A stretch of DNA of 64,000 bases from Paenibacillus pinihumi DSM 23905 = JCM 16419 (GTDB lineage: Bacteria; Bacillota; Bacilli; Paenibacillales; Paenibacillaceae). Location of the stretch: positions 1-64,000 of the forward strand of contig NZ_AULX01000028.1 of the NCBI RefSeq assembly GCF_000422505.1, in the 5' to 3' direction. Shown in pieces: positions 61,671 to 64,000 of the stretch (position 1 is its first letter; each line of letters starts with the position of its first letter). Position numbers and translations under genes: made by a program. The notes under the pieces are model-generated. The model worked only from the letters and a program-made list of their open reading frames with translations, searched no databases and was not told where the DNA came from.

Positions 61671-62774
61671 TTGAATAACAAACAGGAGAGCGTGAGCTCC
61701 TTGCAATTGGCTTCCTTATTACTGACCTTTGCAACAGGCTCCTCAATTATTTTCATCCCGGGGCAGATGACCAACGCTGCCAAAAACGGCGCCTGGATTT
61801 CAATCCTTATCTCCTACCTGATGGGCGCTATCATACTGGCAGCTCTGATCTACCTGTACAAGCGGGCTCCGGAGCTATCCTGGGTTGAATTTATGAGGAA
61901 GACGGTCGGCAACTGGATCACGACACTGCTGCTTATTCCGTTTATCATTGTACTGTTTTGGCAGCTTGCGGCGATTGTGATTGAAATCGGAGGGTTTTTC
62001 AAAAGCACGATGATGAAGGATACGCCGAACTCAATCATTCAGGGGCTGTTTTTTTTGACAGCTGCCTTGACTGCCCGCGCAGGTATTGAGGTGATGTCCA
62101 GGATGTTCACCATGCTCCTCGTATTCATGTATGTTTTTGTTGTTTTTGTGCTGCTGCTCGCCTCTCCGTTGTTTCATGGCGAATATCTGCTCCCGGTCAT
62201 GCCCGAGGGCTTCAAACCGATTTTATATGGGGCTTATATTTCCTATGGCTTTCCTTACGCGGAGATTGCGCTGTTTTCGCTGCTGCTTCCTTTTACCCGA
62301 AAAAAGGAATCCGGCCGCCTGACAAAATATTTGCAATTGGCACTGTTTATCAACTGCCTGACCCTCATCTTATCCATCTTGTGCACCATTATGGTATTGG
62401 GACCGATGTCAGGACATCTGAATTACTCCCTGTTCCAGCTTGCCCGGCTGATCTCTATCCAGGATATTCTGGAGCGGGTAGAGTCTGTCATCGGTTTCTC
62501 CCTTATTATTGGGGTCTATATGAAAGCTGCGATTGTGCTGTTCATGATGACGACGGTGCTGTCAGATTGGTTTAAAATCAAAGACAACCGTTTTCTGACC
62601 TATCCCGTGGCGCTCATCGGCCTGCTGCTGTCCTTGTCGATGTACCCGAACGAAATTACGTATTTCGTAGACGGCTATACAATGTGGGGGCTGATCGATC
62701 ATACCGCCTATGTAATGCCCTTGGTGATCGTCTTCATCGTTGCGCTGTTCAAGCGAAAAAAAGCGGCGCAGTAG
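61671..62774 (+). CDS. GerAB-family germinant receptor permease subunit (ger cluster 2)
   Basis: A 367-residue B subunit with ten hydrophobic segments: QLASLLLTFATGSSIIFIPG, GAWISILISYLMGAIILAA, AYISYGFPYAEIALFSLLLP and ITYFVDGYTMWGLID. The family binds amino acid or sugar germinants in the spore inner membrane. It starts with TTG 61671, 7 nt after AAGGAGGG. Last gene of cluster 2, followed by a weak terminator. Confidence 0.9.
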   Translation: MNNKQESVSSLQLASLLLTFATGSSIIFIPGQMTNAAKNGAWISILISYLMGAIILAALIYLYKRAPELSWVEFMRKTVGNWITTLLLIPFIIVLFWQLAAIVIEIGGFFKSTMMKDTPNSIIQGLFFLTAALTARAGIEVMSRMFTMLLVFMYVFVVFVLLLASPLFHGEYLLPVMPEGFKPILYGAYISYGFPYAEIALFSLLLPFTRKKESGRLTKYLQLALFINCLTLILSILCTIMVLGPMSGHLNYSLFQLARLISIQDILERVESVIGFSLIIGVYMKAAIVLFMMTTVLSDWFKIKDNRFLTYPVALIGLLLSLSMYPNEITYFVDGYTMWGLIDHTAYVMPLVIVFIVALFKRKKAAQ

Positions 62775-62818
62775 CATGACACAGCAGCAGACATCCGCGC
62801 TCCAAGCCACTCACAACC

Positions 62819-62841
62819 GGGAGACCTCACGGAGGCCTCCC
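62819..62841 (+). terminator. Terminator after ger cluster 2
   Basis: GGGAG-A-CCTC / GAGG-C-CTCCC, nine pairs with one mismatch, followed by TTTCTTCTCCTT. It sits between convergent genes. Confidence 0.55.
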
Positions 62842-62851
62842 TTTCTTCTCC

Positions 62852-63781
62852 TTATGCGGATTCAGCTTCTGACTCCTTGGGCCGTGCCGAGCGGGTTACG
62901 CTCTGACGCCCGTCCACACTGACCGGAATATCCCCGTCAATCGTTACCCGCCGCACGACCCGCTGCTGCCCCCCGTAATCATTGATCGCATAATGCTGGG
63001 TCGCGCGGTTATCCCAAATGACCACATCCCCCGCCGACCAGCGCCAGCGCACCGTATTTTCAAGCTTCGTCACATGTCCTTGCAGGACGGAGAGAAGCTG
63101 GGCGGAGTCGATGGATGGAAGTCCGATAATTTTCTTGGCGAAATGCCCCAGCACAAGCGAGCGTTCGCCTGTTTCTGGATGCACCCTTACAACCGGATGC
63201 TCCGTTTCATATACCGTGGATGTGAACACCTGCCTGTGATGGCGGCGGTCCGCATCTGCCACCTGGCTGCGCTGCGCCGCATAGTCATAATCATTTGTAT
63301 GCACCGCCCACAGGCGGTCAGCCAGCCGCTTCAGCTCTTCAGGAAGCTGCTCATAGGCGGAAGCGGTATTGGCCCACACTGTATCGCCGCCCGCTTCGGG
63401 AACGACAACAGCACGCAGCACGGAGATTTCCGGGTAGGCATCGACGAAAGTTACATCCGTATGCCAGGAATCCGCACGACCGCCGTGATCGGAATTCAGC
63501 TCCAGCACATAGCTGGTGCCCGGCTTGATCGGTACCGTCGGATGCGCAACCGGACGGCCGAGACGCTGGGCGAATGCCTCCTGTCCGGCATCGTCCAAGT
63601 GCTGCTGCCCCTTAATGAAGATCACCTTGTACTTGAGCAGTGCTGACCGGAGCTGCTTCAATACTCCAGCATCCAGATCCGCCTCCAGACGGATGCCCCT
63701 GATTTCCGCGCCGATCCGGCCTGCAACCGGATGAACGTTCAATGTCTGGCCCGCCACTTGGGATATTTCATGTTGACTCAT
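62852..63781 (-). CDS. TauD/TfdA-family Fe(II)/2-oxoglutarate dioxygenase
   Basis: A 309-residue enzyme with the iron ligands His and Asp in ADSWHTDVTFVDAYPE and the distal His in DNRATQHYAINDYGGQQRVV, where the following Arg residues bind 2-oxoglutarate. The N-terminal NVHPVAGRIGAEIRGIRLEA is typical of TauD. TauD releases sulfite from taurine; relatives act on alkyl sulfonates or alpha-keto-type esters, so the substrate is not certain. ATG 63781 lies 8 nt from GGAGG. The upstream gene (right edge) encodes an FMN-dependent monooxygenase, consistent with an organosulfur-assimilation cluster extending to the right. Confidence 0.88.
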   Translation of the reverse strand: MSQHEISQVAGQTLNVHPVAGRIGAEIRGIRLEADLDAGVLKQLRSALLKYKVIFIKGQQHLDDAGQEAFAQRLGRPVAHPTVPIKPGTSYVLELNSDHGGRADSWHTDVTFVDAYPEISVLRAVVVPEAGGDTVWANTASAYEQLPEELKRLADRLWAVHTNDYDYAAQRSQVADADRRHHRQVFTSTVYETEHPVVRVHPETGERSLVLGHFAKKIIGLPSIDSAQLLSVLQGHVTKLENTVRWRWSAGDVVIWDNRATQHYAINDYGGQQRVVRRVTIDGDIPVSVDGRQSVTRSARPKESEAESA

Positions 63782-63848
63782 ACTTATCGCCTCCAATTTT
63801 TTTATTGCAGAACTCTATTCTGGCAGGTGACTTTTCGATATGCAGCAG

Positions 63849-64000
63849 CTAACCGCTTACGGGCTGGCGCTGCTTTGCTGCATTGCGCTGTGCCGGGTGA
63901 GCCGGACGGCTGAGCCCCAGATTCTCCCGGAGCGTGCGGCCGGTATATTCCGTGCGGAATAACCCCCTGCGCTGTAGCTCCGGGACGACGAGGTCGACGA
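63849..64000 (-). CDS. C-terminus of an FMN-dependent monooxygenase (NtaA/SnaA/DszA type), partial
   Basis: Reading in from the right edge, the last 49 codons give VDLVVPELQRRGLFRTEYTG then RTLRENLGLSRP and a polar tail ending at the stop codon 63849-63851. The ELQRRGLFRTEYxGxTLRExLGL end is characteristic of flavin monooxygenases of the nitrilotriacetate / dibenzothiophene-sulfone group, often found beside TauD and sulfonate importers. The gene continues beyond the window. It lies 67 bp upstream of the dioxygenase start, in the same direction. Confidence 0.75.
   Translation of the reverse strand, partial: VDLVVPELQRRGLFRTEYTGRTLRENLGLSRPAHPAQRNAAKQRQPVSG

Overview
The window looks like chromosome from an endospore-forming, low-to-mid-GC Bacillota bacterium, most likely a Paenibacillaceae member (Paenibacillus-like). 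The reasons are two GerA-type germinant-receptor clusters, SLH-anchored surface proteins, strong AGGAGG ribosome binding sites, a T-box leader, the infC-rpmI-rplT operon, Bacillus-type ytqA-ytqB (mnmL-mnmM), and frequent TTG/GTG starts. It is mostly core chromosome. Apart from a frameshifted ISL3-family transposase cut by the left edge, I see no prophage, CRISPR array, rRNA or tRNA.

Layout. 1-3.1 kb: transposase remnant, a small membrane protein, and an isolated uxaC (uronate isomerase) with a cre-like site. 3.6-7.6 kb: two secreted proteins, an amidase fused to cohesin and dockerin modules, and a cohesin protein with three SLH repeats; together they look like a miniature cell-wall-anchored cohesin/dockerin system. 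8.0-10.7 kb: a three-gene ABC exporter. 10.9-12.9 kb: a lactonase-fold protein and a class I glutamine amidotransferase. 13.0-17.1 kb: ger cluster 1 (order A, C, small D-like, B). 17.3-22.4 kb: an operon of a PLP aminotransferase, an Fe-type alcohol dehydrogenase and an SsuA/C/B-type ABC importer, probably for an organosulfur compound, with a CymR-like site at its promoter. 22.6-30.8 kb: ROK sugar kinase, DUF421 membrane protein, NlpC/P60 hydrolase behind a long structured leader, macro-domain protein, leucyl aminopeptidase, sporulation-type sensor kinase, zinc-finger protein, and a 2-Cys peroxiredoxin with a near-consensus PerR box. 31.1-38.15 kb: branched-chain amino acid genes ilvB-ilvH-ilvC-leuA and a separately terminated leuB, behind a T-box leader with a very good promoter. 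38.3-44.8 kb: acetyltransferase, Gly/Tyr-rich small protein, infC-rpmI-rplT with a structured leader, glycosyltransferase, and PAP2 phosphatase overlapping trmB tail to tail. 45.2-54.7 kb: ytqA-ytqB tRNA modification pair, VOC protein, manA, B12-binding radical SAM protein, MATE exporter with its own TetR regulator, and an HtrA-like protease. Two broken genes lie here and just beyond (an S66 peptidase lacking its middle, an HD hydrolase lacking its middle). 55.8-58.4 kb: lipoate ligase and a tetR-map pair. 58.6-62.8 kb: ger cluster 2, same gene order as cluster 1. 62.85-64 kb: a TauD-type dioxygenase and the C-terminus of an FMN-dependent monooxygenase, again suggesting organosulfur use.

How it fits together: the two ger clusters share gene order and both have sigma-G-like promoter candidates, so they are probably expressed in the forespore. 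The ilv-leu block is one leucine-responsive unit. Sulfur scavenging appears twice (17-22 kb and the right edge). Starts were moved from the longest reading frame to the best-spaced ribosome binding site where the sequence supported this; infC appears to start at ATT. All functional names come from reading motifs by eye; no database search was possible.
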